Part shown: piece after piece, positions 16,324 to 25,106 of the stretch
Numbering within the stretch: the first letter of the stretch is position 1
Layout of the letters: every line of letters starts with the position of its first letter
Source of the DNA: Colwellia sp.
GTDB lineage: Bacteria > Pseudomonadota > Gammaproteobacteria > Enterobacterales > Alteromonadaceae
NCBI GenBank assembly: GCA_003521815.1
Contig: DPHE01000098.1
Span: forward strand, 1,898-37,019
Reading direction: 5' to 3'
Length of the DNA: 35,122 nucleotides
Notes under the pieces: generated by a model
Database searches by the model: none
What the model saw: the letters and a program-made list of their open reading frames with translations, nothing else
Told to the model about the DNA's origin: nothing
Made by a program: the position numbers and the translations under genes

Positions 16324-17832
16324 CTATTCGCCTTGTTCTTGGCCTGCCTTGTTAAGCAAGTATTGCGTTAACATACTAACAGGACGACCTGTTGAGCCTT
16401 TATCTTTACCACCACTGCGCCAAGCAGTACCGGCAATATCTAAATGTGCCCAATTATATTTTTTAGTGAAACGTGCCAAGAAACAAGCGGCAGTAATAGT
16501 ACCTGCACCTTTACCACCAACATTTGACATATCAGCAAACGGGCTTTCAATTTGTTCTTGGTAATCATCCCATAACGGTAAACGCCAAGCTCTGTCACCA
16601 CTTTGCTCTGAAGCATTTAGTAATTCATGGGCCAGTGGATTATGTGAGCTTAATAAACCGGTAGCATGTTTACCTAATGCAACGACACAAGCACCTGTTA
16701 ATGTAGCAACATCAATAACCGCTTCTGGATCGAAACGTTCAACATACGTCAACGCGTCACATAATACTAAGCGACCTTCAGCATCGGTGTTTAACACTTC
16801 AACTGTTTGTCCTGACATCGTTGTTAAAATGTCACCAGGGCGATAAGCATTGCTGCTTGGCATATTTTCACAGCCAGCTAAAATACCAATCACTTTAATC
16901 GGTAAGTTTAGTTCAGCTAAAGCGTGCATAGCACCTAAAACGCCAGCAGCGCCGCCCATATCGTACTTCATTTCATCCATGCCCGCGCCGGGTTTTAATG
17001 AAATACCACCACTGTCAAAAGTAAGACCTTTACCCACTAAAACAAGTGGTTTAGATCCATCATCAATACCACTATAAGTAATAATACTCATTAAGGATTC
17101 GTTAACAGAACCACGACCAACGGCTAAATAAGAGCCCATACCTAAGGCTTCCATTTCTTGCTCACCCACTATGGTGGTTGTAACATTTGCATAGTCATTA
17201 TCAAGAATTTTTGCTTGTTCAGCTAGGTAAGCAGGATTACAAATGTTTGGTGGCATGTTAGCAACATTTTTACAGGTAGTAATACCTTCAGAAATAGCTA
17301 ATGCATGGTTAATTGCACGTTCACCAATAGGTAATTCACGGCGTGTTGGTACATTAAAAACAATCTTACGCAACGGTCTACGTGGTTCTTCTTTATGAGT
17401 TTTTAAACTATTAAAGCTATACAAACCATCTTGAGTTGCTTCTACTGCTTGGCGAACCTTCCAATAAGTATCACGGCCCTTCACATGCAATTCAGATAAA
17501 AAACATACGGCTTCCATTGAGCCAGTTTCATTGAGTGTATTAATGGTTTTATTGATTATTTGACGATATTGGCGCTCATCTAATTCACGCTCTTTACCAC
17601 AACCCACTAATAAAACACGCTCACTGAGAATGTTAGGTACATGATGTAATAACAACATCTGTCCTGATTTACCTTCTAAATCACCTTTACGCAAAAGGTT
17701 ACTGATATAGCCTTCACTAATTTCATCAAGCTGCTCTGCTGTTGCACTAAGGCGACGTGGTTCAAACACACCAACAACAATACAGGCACTACGTTGTTTT
17801 TCAGGGCTACCGCTTTTTATACTGAACTCCAT
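16324..17832 (-). CDS. pepA: Leucyl aminopeptidase (M17)
   Basis: Cytosolic di-metal aminopeptidase that releases N-terminal residues from peptides. In E. coli it also binds DNA at cer sites and carAB. 502 aa. The N-terminal macro-like domain covers about 160 residues. The catalytic domain carries VGKGLTFDSGGISLKPGAGMDEMKYDMGGA and NTDAEGRLVLCDAL, the metal-binding and active-site blocks. AAGGAG five bases before the ATG fixes the start. First gene of pepA-holC-valS and divergent from lptFG, an arrangement conserved across gammaproteobacteria. Confidence 0.97.
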   Translation of the reverse strand: MEFSIKSGSPEKQRSACIVVGVFEPRRLSATAEQLDEISEGYISNLLRKGDLEGKSGQMLLLHHVPNILSERVLLVGCGKERELDERQYRQIINKTINTLNETGSMEAVCFLSELHVKGRDTYWKVRQAVEATQDGLYSFNSLKTHKEEPRRPLRKIVFNVPTRRELPIGERAINHALAISEGITTCKNVANMPPNICNPAYLAEQAKILDNDYANVTTTIVGEQEMEALGMGSYLAVGRGSVNESLMSIITYSGIDDGSKPLVLVGKGLTFDSGGISLKPGAGMDEMKYDMGGAAGVLGAMHALAELNLPIKVIGILAGCENMPSSNAYRPGDILTTMSGQTVEVLNTDAEGRLVLCDALTYVERFDPEAVIDVATLTGACVVALGKHATGLLSSHNPLAHELLNASEQSGDRAWRLPLWDDYQEQIESPFADMSNVGGKGAGTITAACFLARFTKKYNWAHLDIAGTAWRSGGKDKGSTGRPVSMLTQYLLNKAGQEQGE

Positions 17833-17943
17833 GAGTTCTCCTTTTGCATAATAATTTAGTTCTTTCTTAGCTATTCATTGACTATAACTTGCTAAAGTCA
17901 GTAAAAAATAGCACTCTTTCCTATTCAATTGATATCGCTAGGG

Positions 17944-17957
17944 GCTATAATTATAGC
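17944..17957. promoter_or_regulatory. Palindromic double -10 element between pepA and lptF
   Basis: The perfect 14-bp palindrome GCTATAATTATAGC carries TATAAT on both strands (17946-17951 plus; 17955-17950 minus). It could serve as overlapping -10 boxes for the divergent pepA and lptF genes. The -35 partners on both sides are weak, so the call rests mostly on the hexamers. Confidence 0.45.
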
Positions 17958-18072
17958 TGCTTTAATCAAAATAGTTTATTTACTGACTATATAGCTTACA
18001 TACTAAAACGGCAAGTCTACTGAATATTTGCTGTAATGTCAGAAAAAAACACAGTTTTTATAGGATCTTTTT

Positions 18073-19251
18073 GTGATCATCTTTCGTTATTTATTAAAAG
18101 AAGTAGCTAAAACACAGCTTGCAGTATTTTTTGTGTTAATGACTATCTTTATCAGTCAGAAGTTTGTTCGAGTACTTGAAGATGCTTCTGAAGGAAGTAT
18201 TCCAGGACAAATGGTGATGATTTTTATTGCGCTAAAAATTCCAGATTTAGCGGGAATGATGTTACCACTAAGCTTGTTTTTAGGGGTTTTGTTAGCTTAT
18301 GGGCGAATATATGCCGATAATGAAATGACCGTATTACATGCGTGCGGAGTGAGTGAGTGGTATGTTGTGCGAGTGACGTTAGTGTTAGCGTTTGTTACCG
18401 CTATCTTTACTGGAATTTTTACGTTGTATTTAGCCCCAATGGCATCTGAGTATCAATATCAAGTAAAAGATCAATTAGCCGCTGATTCAGGCCTAAGTTC
18501 ATTAGTTGCAGGGCGCTTTCAAAAAACAGGTAATAAAAAAGCAGTCATCTTTATCCATGATAAAAACCGTGATGATAATAGCTTTAATAAGGTTTTTGTT
18601 GCTCAATTGCCTGATGATAATCACCGGGAAGAAAGTATCATTAATTCAAGCTTAGTTTATGCCAAGCAAGGCCAAGTTATTGAAGAAGAATCAGGATCTC
18701 AACGATTAGTGTTATCTGATGGTACACGTTATCACAGCGATGCCATCAACGGTAACTTTCAATCGCTTGGTTTTGATAAGTATTATATTCAAATTCAAGA
18801 TCAAGAAGTAGAACAAAAGCATCGAAAATTAAGCGCATTACCAACCAAAGACTTATTCTCCCCAACCGAAGATAAATTAGTGGCCGAATATGGTGCTACC
18901 TTCCAATGGCGCATTGCTTTTCCTTTAGCTTGTCTTATCTTAGTTTTTATTGCGGTGCCGTTAAGTGTAGTCAACCCTAGACAAGGTAAGTTTGCTAAAA
19001 TGCTACCTGCCTTAATGTTATTTTTAGGGTATTTTTTATTGTTAACATCAATGCGTTCTGGCATTGAGCGACAAGCTTTACCTGTGAGTATAGGGCTTTG
19101 GCCTATACATATCAGCGTCTTATTTTTAGGGATACTTTTACTCATGAAAGAACGGCGTAGCGGTAAAAAGTTCAAAGCTATATTACCACGTTTTAAACGA
19201 AATGATGCCAGCAAACAAGGTAAGCAAAACCAAAGTAGAGGTCAAGCATAA
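18073..19251 (+). CDS. lptF: LPS export permease LptF
   Basis: Inner-membrane half of the LptB2FG transporter that extracts lipopolysaccharide and passes it to LptC. 392 aa, YjgP/YjgQ family: transmembrane helices near residues 12-32, 55-75 and 98-120, a periplasmic beta-jellyroll domain (about 130-265), then three more helices. The markers IFRYLLKEV, MLPLSLFLGVLLAYGRIYADNEMTVLHACG and IAFPLACLILVFIAVPLSV are typical. The start is GTG 18073, with AGGA upstream. The gene ends in a basic tail. The stop overlaps the lptG ATG by one base (TAATG), giving coupled translation of the heterodimer. Confidence 0.96.
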   Translation: MIIFRYLLKEVAKTQLAVFFVLMTIFISQKFVRVLEDASEGSIPGQMVMIFIALKIPDLAGMMLPLSLFLGVLLAYGRIYADNEMTVLHACGVSEWYVVRVTLVLAFVTAIFTGIFTLYLAPMASEYQYQVKDQLAADSGLSSLVAGRFQKTGNKKAVIFIHDKNRDDNSFNKVFVAQLPDDNHREESIINSSLVYAKQGQVIEEESGSQRLVLSDGTRYHSDAINGNFQSLGFDKYYIQIQDQEVEQKHRKLSALPTKDLFSPTEDKLVAEYGATFQWRIAFPLACLILVFIAVPLSVVNPRQGKFAKMLPALMLFLGYFLLLTSMRSGIERQALPVSIGLWPIHISVLFLGILLLMKERRSGKKFKAILPRFKRNDASKQGKQNQSRGQA

Positions 19252-20318
19252 TGCGAATTTTAGATGCCTATATTGGGCGTATTATTGCATCAACTACTTT
19301 TGTAACACTAGCGGTGTTTGTAAGTGTTAGTGGCATTATTAAATTTGTTGAGCAAATGCGTGCTGTTGGGCGAGGGAGTTATGATTTATCTCATGCCGCA
19401 CTTTATGTACTGTATTCTGTGCCAAGAGATATAGAGGTGTTTTTTCCTATGTCGGCTCTCATTGGCGGGCTCATTGGTATTGGCATGCTAGCAAGTAACA
19501 GTGAGTTAGTCGTGATGCAAGCGGCGGGTTTATCGCGGTTAGATATTATTAAATCCGTGATGAAAACGGCTATTTTGTTAATCTTTGTGAGCATGGCCGT
19601 AGGCGAATGGCTTGCGCCAAAAGGTGAAAAAACGGCAAGGGAAATTCGTGCTCAGGCTATATCAGGTGGTAGTTTAATATCGTCTAAAAATGGAGTTTGG
19701 GCCAAAGATGGTGATTACTTTGTTAATATTGGCGAAGTATTAGGGAAAGGCCAGCTGAAAAAAGTTCAAATTTATCGTTTTAATGAGCAATTAAAATTAG
19801 AAAGTTGGCTTAATGCGGAAAGTGCTATATATCAAGATAATGCTTGGTTATTGTCTTCGATAGTTAATACTCAGTTGAGTGAACAAAAAATCACGACCAC
19901 CTATGTAGAACATCAGCGTTGGAAGTCTTCATTAACGCCAAAAAAACTAGGCGTCGTTACGGTTACACCTGAATCACTATCGGTGAGTGGCTTAATTGAC
20001 TACTTAGATTATCTTGAAGCCAATGATCAAGACCCTAGCCGCTATCAGCTGGCCTTCTGGCGTAAAATAATGCAACCCATGACAGTTGCTGTAATGTTGT
20101 TAGTTGCGCTATCTTTTATTTTTGGTCCATTACGCTCCGTGTCAATGGGCGCGAGAATTATGATGGGCGTGGTGACTGGGATTTTATTCTTTGTTTGTAA
20201 CGAAGTACTTGGTTCTTTAAGTTTGGTGTATCAATTCCCTCCACTTATCGGTGCTATCACACCTAGCCTCTTGTTTGTGAGTGTCGCGTGGTATTTTATC
20301 CGTAAAAAAGCGACATAG
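19251..20318 (+). CDS. lptG: LPS export permease LptG
   Basis: Partner of LptF in the LptB2FG complex, 355 aa with the same six-helix and periplasmic-domain plan. It begins MRILDAYIGRIIASTTFVTLAVF. The block FPMSALIGGLIGIGMLASNSELVVMQAAGLS is the coupling-helix region that contacts LptB. The final helices contain PMTVAVMLLVALSFIFGPLRS. It overlaps lptF by one base and ends 14 bp before the stop of the convergent RDD gene, so transcripts may run into each other. Confidence 0.96.
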   Translation: MRILDAYIGRIIASTTFVTLAVFVSVSGIIKFVEQMRAVGRGSYDLSHAALYVLYSVPRDIEVFFPMSALIGGLIGIGMLASNSELVVMQAAGLSRLDIIKSVMKTAILLIFVSMAVGEWLAPKGEKTAREIRAQAISGGSLISSKNGVWAKDGDYFVNIGEVLGKGQLKKVQIYRFNEQLKLESWLNAESAIYQDNAWLLSSIVNTQLSEQKITTTYVEHQRWKSSLTPKKLGVVTVTPESLSVSGLIDYLDYLEANDQDPSRYQLAFWRKIMQPMTVAVMLLVALSFIFGPLRSVSMGARIMMGVVTGILFFVCNEVLGSLSLVYQFPPLIGAITPSLLFVSVAWYFIRKKAT

Positions 20319-20332
20319 TTAACTCCTCACGT

Positions 20333-20833
20333 TTACAGTCTACCTTTATTAGCGTCTAGTGTCAGTACTACAACTTCGGTATCGGTGAACCTGTCTTGTA
20401 AGCTGAGTTTATTTTTCCGATCAAAAATAACGGTTAAATTACCTAAACCAAGCAAGGTAGGTAGTAAACGTTTTAACCCTGTTGTTTTACTGATGCGTGA
20501 ACCATCTTGGTTTTGTAGACGTAAACGCCACGCTTTCATTCCTAACGTTTGACCACTTTTCGCCCAGAAAAAAATAAAGAAAAAACTTACCCAAGCCAGC
20601 TTCCAAAATTCATTTGGCCACTTTAACCAATAGGTATGTGAAATAGTATCTGAAAAATGTTCATAGCCTTGCATGTCATACAAGCCAATATAATAACCTA
20701 GATATATTAATAAAAATGATACCGCTCCTGCCACCATATAAACAGCAAAAGCAATGAGAACATCGTATACCCATGAGCCAAATCGGCGGCGAAAGCCTGC
20801 TCGTGGAAAATGCTCTAGTTGACTATCGTTCAT
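20333..20833 (-). CDS. RDD family membrane protein
   Basis: A 166-aa inner-membrane protein of the RDD family. The name-giving motif is seen as AGFRRRFGSWVYDVLIAF near the N-terminus. Two hydrophobic segments follow (about 28-55 and 78-100), then GQTLGMKAWRLRLQNQDGSRIS, the conserved loop, and LQDRFTDTEVV at the end. The molecular role is not established for most members; some are linked to ion exchange. Convergent with lptG, a placement often seen in related genomes. Confidence 0.9.
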   Translation of the reverse strand: MNDSQLEHFPRAGFRRRFGSWVYDVLIAFAVYMVAGAVSFLLIYLGYYIGLYDMQGYEHFSDTISHTYWLKWPNEFWKLAWVSFFFIFFWAKSGQTLGMKAWRLRLQNQDGSRISKTTGLKRLLPTLLGLGNLTVIFDRKNKLSLQDRFTDTEVVVLTLDANKGRL

Positions 20834-21057
20834 AAAGTTCTCTTATATAAGTTAAAATACAGTCAAATTTTTGCTAGTCTAACAAAAGTAAACGCATAAC
20901 AAAGTAAATAATTTAGTTTTTCGTTAATTTCAATCAAATTATAAATAATTAAACAACTGATTAAGTGAGTTAGCATAGTTAACTTATTACTTTGTTTAAA
21001 TAAGCAACACATAATCAAGCATACGATAAAAACACTTGTGAACTAAGGTTTTTCTCG
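20834..21057. other. Intergenic region between the RDD gene and tRNA-Leu promoter
   Basis: AT-rich sequence with no supported gene. It should hold the RDD gene promoter, reading left. Short frames that cross it and the tRNA have no protein likeness. Confidence 0.5.
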
Positions 21058-21063
21058 TATAAT
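21036..21063 (+). promoter_or_regulatory. Sigma-70 promoter of tRNA-Leu
   Basis: TTGTGA (21036-21041), 16 bp, then a consensus TATAAT (21058-21063). Transcription would start near 21070, giving a precursor with a leader of about 85 nt ahead of the tRNA. Confidence 0.75.
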
Positions 21064-21153
21064 GCCTGGACTTCTTTTTAGTGAGAACTCGTATCGAAAG
21101 GTAGTGAGCATGCAAATTAACGTAAGTTTCGCATGACGTAATAGAAAAGAAAT

Positions 21154-21238
21154 GCCAGCGTGATGAAATTGGTATACATGGGGGATTCAAAATCCCCTGT
21201 CGCAAGACGTGTCGGTTCGAGTCCGACCGCTGGTACCA
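21154..21238 (+). tRNA. tRNA-Leu (anticodon CAA)
   Basis: An 85-nt class II tRNA with a long variable arm (TGTCGCAAGACG), anticodon loop TTCAAAA giving CAA, T-loop TTCGAGT and an encoded CCA. The acceptor is GCCAGCG/CGCTGGT with a G-U first pair. Confidence 0.95.
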
Positions 21239-21249
21239 CATATAAACAA

Positions 21250-21283
21250 AGCCCTGATTCGAAAGAGTCGGGGTTTTTTTTGT
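21250..21283 (+). terminator. Terminator of tRNA-Leu
   Basis: CCCTGATTC pairs with GAGTCGGGG (two wobbles) around a GAAA loop, followed by a run of eight T. It begins about 12 bases past the tRNA. Confidence 0.9.
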
Positions 21284-21573
21284 TAAAATTATGAGTATTA
21301 CGCAAGTTAGCTTACATTTTCTATAAAGATCTGTTTTATAGGCGATTCAAGAAGATGTAATGTTGACGAATATATTTTAAAGGTGTGCTATTACCCAATT
21401 ATCACCCCCGTTGTTGATTAATGGATATGTTGTTTATCTGTATATAAAATATTGACCATATAAAATAAATCAGTTGATAGCACATATAAAGCAGGGGTAA
21501 CATAATCTACCTCATATCATTAATGTGACTAATTTAACCATTTATTAAACCTAGAGTTGAGCCTAACAATTTT
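21284..21573 (+). other. Leader region of the ModF-like gene
   Basis: About 290 bases of AT-rich non-coding sequence. No confident promoter or operator was identified. In particular, no clear ModE-type palindrome was recognised. Confidence 0.4.
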
Positions 21574-22953
21574 ATGATAAAGATTACAAATTTCAAACAC
21601 CCTGAGTTAGCGATTAAAAACTGGCAAGTACTTGAAAACGAAAGTTGGTGTGTTTTGGGACGCAATAGCTCGGGAAAACAATACCTTGATCAACTTTTTA
21701 CTGGCACTCTACAGCCAGAAGCAGTAGACGATTTTACAATACCTCATGTAGATAAAGTCGGTATGGTTTCTTTTGAAAGCCAACAAGAAGTGTATGAACA
21801 AGAGCTAAAATTGGATGCTTCTGATTTTATCGATGCTAATGATATTGGTACTAAAGCAAAAGACTTTTTACCCGCAGATAAACTTAATGATGCCCTGATC
21901 AGTGAGTTTGGCTTGAGCCACCGTTTAGATAGTGGTTATCGTCAGTTAAGTACAGGTGAGGGGAGAAAACTTTTAATTTTACAGGCCATATTTAACGGAG
22001 TTGAGCTATTAGTATGCGACAACCCTTTTGACAGTTTAGATGAAGCCTCTTGTATCGCATTGTCAACAGCGCTAGAGCGGTTGTCGAAAACAGGTATTAC
22101 TGTTTTACTGATGTTAAATAATCGACAAGATATTCCCCAATGGTGTAACAATATTGCCTTTATTGAACGCGGACAATTTGATGTTGTTGGTAAACTTGAA
22201 AGTGATGAAACCAAGCGGCAGCTTGATGCGTTGTTAACGCCAATATCTGACAACGTTCCTTGGCCCACGAACATGCAAGAACTGTGTGACTATAAACATG
22301 ACTATTTAGTGAAACTGGTTAAGGGTAAAGTGCAATACAAGGGAGTTAGCGTTTTTGAGGATTTAGATGTTTATATTAAACCCTTACAACATACGTTGAT
22401 AACTGGTCCTAACGGTAGTGGTAAGTCTACTTTAATGCAGTTAATAACAGGAGATTGCACCCAATGTTATAGCAATGATATTCATGTTTTAGGTTTTAAA
22501 AGAGGCTCAGGTGAAAGTATTTGGGAACTCAAGAAAGACATGGGTATTGTTAGTGCGGAATTACACCGACAATATCGAGTAAACGGTGATTTATTAACGG
22601 TAGTGCTTTCTGGTTTTTATGACTCAATTGGTCTTTATCAACAACCAGAGCAGCATAAAATAGAAGTTGCTCGGCAGTGGTTAGAGAAAATAGGCTTGTT
22701 AGCTCATCAACATAGCTCTTTTAGAAGTTTAAGTTATGGAGAACAACGATTAGCCTTAATCGCTAGAGCCTTAGTTAAATCTCCTTATTTATTGATTTTA
22801 GATGAGCCTACTCAGGGCTTAGATGAACTTAATCGACATAGAGTACTTAACTTCTTAGAACACTTATCTGAGCAAAAACACAGTACGATGATGTTAGTTA
22901 GTCACCGCAAAGATGAATACCTGCCAATATTTAAGCAGCATATAAAACTGTAA
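21574..22953 (+). CDS. ModF-like tandem ABC ATPase with degenerate first half
   Basis: A 459-aa soluble protein with two ABC ATPase halves and no membrane domain. It follows E. coli ModF (old name PhrA) closely, for example in QLITGDCTQCYSNDIHVLGF and RGSGESIWELKKDMGIVS. The second half is canonical: Walker A GPNGSGKST (278-286), signature LSYGEQ (about 386-391) and Walker B LILDEPTQGLD with catalytic Glu411. The first half is not: its P-loop reads GRNSSGKQ (29-36), with Gln after the lysine, and its Walker B reads LLVCDNPFDSLD with Asn150 where the catalytic Glu should be. No molybdate transport genes are nearby. The role of ModF is poorly defined; the first half may only be regulatory. Confidence 0.88.
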   Translation: MIKITNFKHPELAIKNWQVLENESWCVLGRNSSGKQYLDQLFTGTLQPEAVDDFTIPHVDKVGMVSFESQQEVYEQELKLDASDFIDANDIGTKAKDFLPADKLNDALISEFGLSHRLDSGYRQLSTGEGRKLLILQAIFNGVELLVCDNPFDSLDEASCIALSTALERLSKTGITVLLMLNNRQDIPQWCNNIAFIERGQFDVVGKLESDETKRQLDALLTPISDNVPWPTNMQELCDYKHDYLVKLVKGKVQYKGVSVFEDLDVYIKPLQHTLITGPNGSGKSTLMQLITGDCTQCYSNDIHVLGFKRGSGESIWELKKDMGIVSAELHRQYRVNGDLLTVVLSGFYDSIGLYQQPEQHKIEVARQWLEKIGLLAHQHSSFRSLSYGEQRLALIARALVKSPYLLILDEPTQGLDELNRHRVLNFLEHLSEQKHSTMMLVSHRKDEYLPIFKQHIKL

Positions 22954-23034
22954 TTTTTATCCCTAAATTATTTTATTGTCACATTGGCGTATTGGTACTT
23001 AACTAAGTGCAAATTATTTAATCGATATTGTTGC

Positions 23035-23054
23035 GGTAACAAAAATTTGTTACC
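23035..23054. other. Short perfect hairpin after the ModF-like gene
   Basis: GGTAACAAA and TTTGTTACC (9 bp) surround an AA spacer. No T-run follows on the plus strand, so it is at best a weak 3' end signal for the ABC gene or a leftover of the rearranged segment next to it. Confidence 0.5.
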
Positions 23055-23105
23055 AGCTCAGCACTCGTAGTTCACCTTGTATTTAGGTATAACTATGTTT
23101 ATCGA

Positions 23106-23525
23106 TCATCGCCCGTAGTTTGTTGGTAATAGAAATTCAAAAGGTGATGCTTCACTGCCTTGCTCACAAGGTATCTCAATAACGACAGGACCTTCTTCAG
23201 CATCAATTAAGGCTTGTTCCAAATAGGCTTTGAGCTCCGCCGGAGAGTTTGCACGATAGGCTTTGGCGCCAAAGCTTTCTGCTAGTTTGACGAAATCTAG
23301 ATTTTTCAGCTTTGAGCCGAATGTTCGTCCTTTAAAGAGGTTGATCTGATCGCGCCTGACGTTGCCATAGGCGTTATTATTAAATATGAGGGTGATAAGA
23401 CCTATTTTATATTGTGCTGCTGTGGCTAGTTCCTGTTCGCCGAACATGAATCCACTATCACCTGCTATTGAAACAACTGGAGTATCTGGGTTGGCTATTT
23501 TGACACATAAAAAGCGAGGAGGATA
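23106..23525 (-). pseudogene. C-terminal fragment of a thiamine-diphosphate enzyme (acetolactate synthase-like)
   Basis: About 135 codons equal to the C-terminal TPP-binding domain of the acetolactate synthase/carboligase family. The TPP/metal motif begins at GDSGFMFGEQELATAAQ and continues LIFNNNAYGNVRRDQ, ending EFLLPTNYGR. Homology can be followed upstream to about FLCVKIANPD near 23500. It stops at an in-frame TGA close to 23530, where transposase sequence of the opposite strand takes over. Complete relatives are about 550 aa, so some 400 residues are missing. An internal ATG at 23447 opens a 113-aa frame, but a functional product is unlikely. Confidence 0.82.
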
Positions 23526-23529
23526 TCAC

Positions 23530-23920
23530 AAGAACCAATGACAAAATTCATCAATAAGATGCTAGAGAACCCTGGTTACTTGTATTTAAACTTCCTCAAA
23601 GGTTTATGAATAAAGCTAACCTTGTTGTTAATCTCTATAGTCAACGTATGCAAATAGAAGAAAACTTTAGGGATACCAAAAGTAATAAATTAGGTATTGG
23701 ACTTGAATGTGCGAGGTCCAGAAATACAAAACGGTTTGATAAATCACTACTTATAGCCGCATTACTTTTATTTGTATTATGGTGCCTAGATTACGCGGAA
23801 ACGATGAAAAAATATAAGTATTCACTTCAAGCAAATACTGTTAAACATAGGGCTGTCTTATCTTTTATAACGATTGGTAGAGAGGTAGTAAATGATGACA
23901 GGTATAATGTTATCAAGTAA
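23530..23920 (+). pseudogene. C-terminal remnant of an IS4-family transposase
   Basis: The reading frame through ATG 23606 carries the IS4-family YREK signature, Tyr-2-Arg-3-Glu-6-Lys, as YSQRMQIEENFRDTK, with the last catalytic Glu. Upstream in the same frame the typical EPWLL block is readable (23558-23605) and is preceded by an in-frame TAA at 23555. The DDE domain's first two aspartates and the whole N-terminus are gone. It is a dead insertion-sequence fragment joined head-to-head to the broken TPP enzyme gene. The right inverted repeat was not identified. Confidence 0.82.
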
Positions 23921-24000
23921 AATTTAAGGGAGAATTTTATGGTGAGTGAAAGTGCCTTGTATACGATAGTAATGGAAAAATAAAATAAGCTGTTTTGATT

Positions 24001-25041
24001 TTATTGCGACATCTGCGCAGCGGTATCTAACATTCTGTTAGCAAACCCCCACTCGTTATCACACCATACTAGCATTTTTATTAACCGTTTATGGCTGACA
24101 CGTGTTTGATTACCATCAACAATACAAGAGTGTGGATCATGATTAAAATCCACAGAAACGAGGGGCTCTTCAGTGTAAGCTAATATGCCCTGTAAACCTT
24201 TATCAGCTAACGATGTTGCTTGAGCACGCTTGATTACTTGGTTTATTTCATTAATGGTGACATTTTTTTCAACCGTAACACTTAAATCCATCGCAGTAAC
24301 ATTGAGGGTAGGAACACGTACCGCTATGGCTTCAAATCGACCTTTAAATTTGGGGAGAATTCTTTCTATGCCTAATGCTAATTTAGTATCCACTGGAATG
24401 ATGGAATGACTTGCGGCACGTGCACGGCGTAAATCGGGGTGGTAAGCATCAATAACTTGCTGATCATGCATTGACGAATGAATGGTGGTTATTGTGCCAC
24501 TTTCAATGCCAAAAGCATCATCTAATACTTTAATTACGGGCACAATACAATTAGTAGTACATGAGCCATTAGAAACCACACGGTCATCACTGTTGAGTTG
24601 TTGATGATTAATACCATAAATAATAGTGGCATCAATATCGTGTGTGCAAGGGTGTGAAAACAATACTTTTTTAGCACCCTGTTTTATATGTGCCAAACCA
24701 TCGGCTTTGCTGCCAAACTTTCCAGTACAATCAAGGACTATATCAACGTGGTGTTCTTTCCACGGTAATTGTTCTAACTGGTCGAAGTGATATAAAGCAA
24801 TATCATTTTGATGCTGTGCAGAGTGATCCGTGAATATAGATAAGTGTTCACCTTTTTGTTCAACTTTAAAAGTAAATCGACCATGGGTGGTATCATATTT
24901 TAATAGATGTACAATGCCTGTTGCTGGCGCTAAATCGTTAATAGCAACGATATTGAATTTTTCTGTTTGGCCGCTTTCATAAAGGGCTCTAACAATGCTA
25001 CGACCAATACGGCCAAAGCCGTTAATGGCAATGTTTATCAT
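24001..25041 (-). CDS. epd: D-erythrose-4-phosphate dehydrogenase
   Basis: A GAPDH-fold enzyme oxidising erythrose-4-phosphate to 4-phosphoerythronate, the first step of DXP-dependent pyridoxal phosphate synthesis. 346 aa: NAD-binding INGFGRIGRSIVRALYESG at the N-terminus, catalytic C161 in SNGSCTTNC and H188 in TTIHSSMHDQQVIDAYHPDLRR. This last stretch and DYHFDQLEQLPW-like features follow E. coli Epd rather than glycolytic GapA. It lies 65 bp after tkt. Related genera usually continue with pgk and fba; here an IS/TPP-enzyme scar follows instead. Confidence 0.93.
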   Translation of the reverse strand: MINIAINGFGRIGRSIVRALYESGQTEKFNIVAINDLAPATGIVHLLKYDTTHGRFTFKVEQKGEHLSIFTDHSAQHQNDIALYHFDQLEQLPWKEHHVDIVLDCTGKFGSKADGLAHIKQGAKKVLFSHPCTHDIDATIIYGINHQQLNSDDRVVSNGSCTTNCIVPVIKVLDDAFGIESGTITTIHSSMHDQQVIDAYHPDLRRARAASHSIIPVDTKLALGIERILPKFKGRFEAIAVRVPTLNVTAMDLSVTVEKNVTINEINQVIKRAQATSLADKGLQGILAYTEEPLVSVDFNHDPHSCIVDGNQTRVSHKRLIKMLVWCDNEWGFANRMLDTAAQMSQ

Positions 25042-25059
25042 AGTTTTATTTCGTGTAGG

Positions 25060-25098
25060 TGATAATCGGCAAGTGGTTTACCTTCTTGCCGATTATCA
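25060..25098 (-). other. Perfect 14-bp hairpin between tkt and epd
   Basis: TGATAATCGGCAAG (25060-25073) and CTTGCCGATTATCA (25085-25098) pair perfectly around an 11-base loop. It is in the 65-bp tkt-epd gap and no T-run follows, so it may protect the tkt 3' end or reduce read-through rather than terminate. Confidence 0.7.
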
Positions 25099-25106
25099 TT
25101 GTAAAC

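Noticed and set aside
24001..25041. Glycolytic GAPDH instead of Epd
   Set aside because: The HSSMHDQQVIDAYH block and overall match to E. coli Epd, plus position after tkt, favour erythrose-4-phosphate dehydrogenase.
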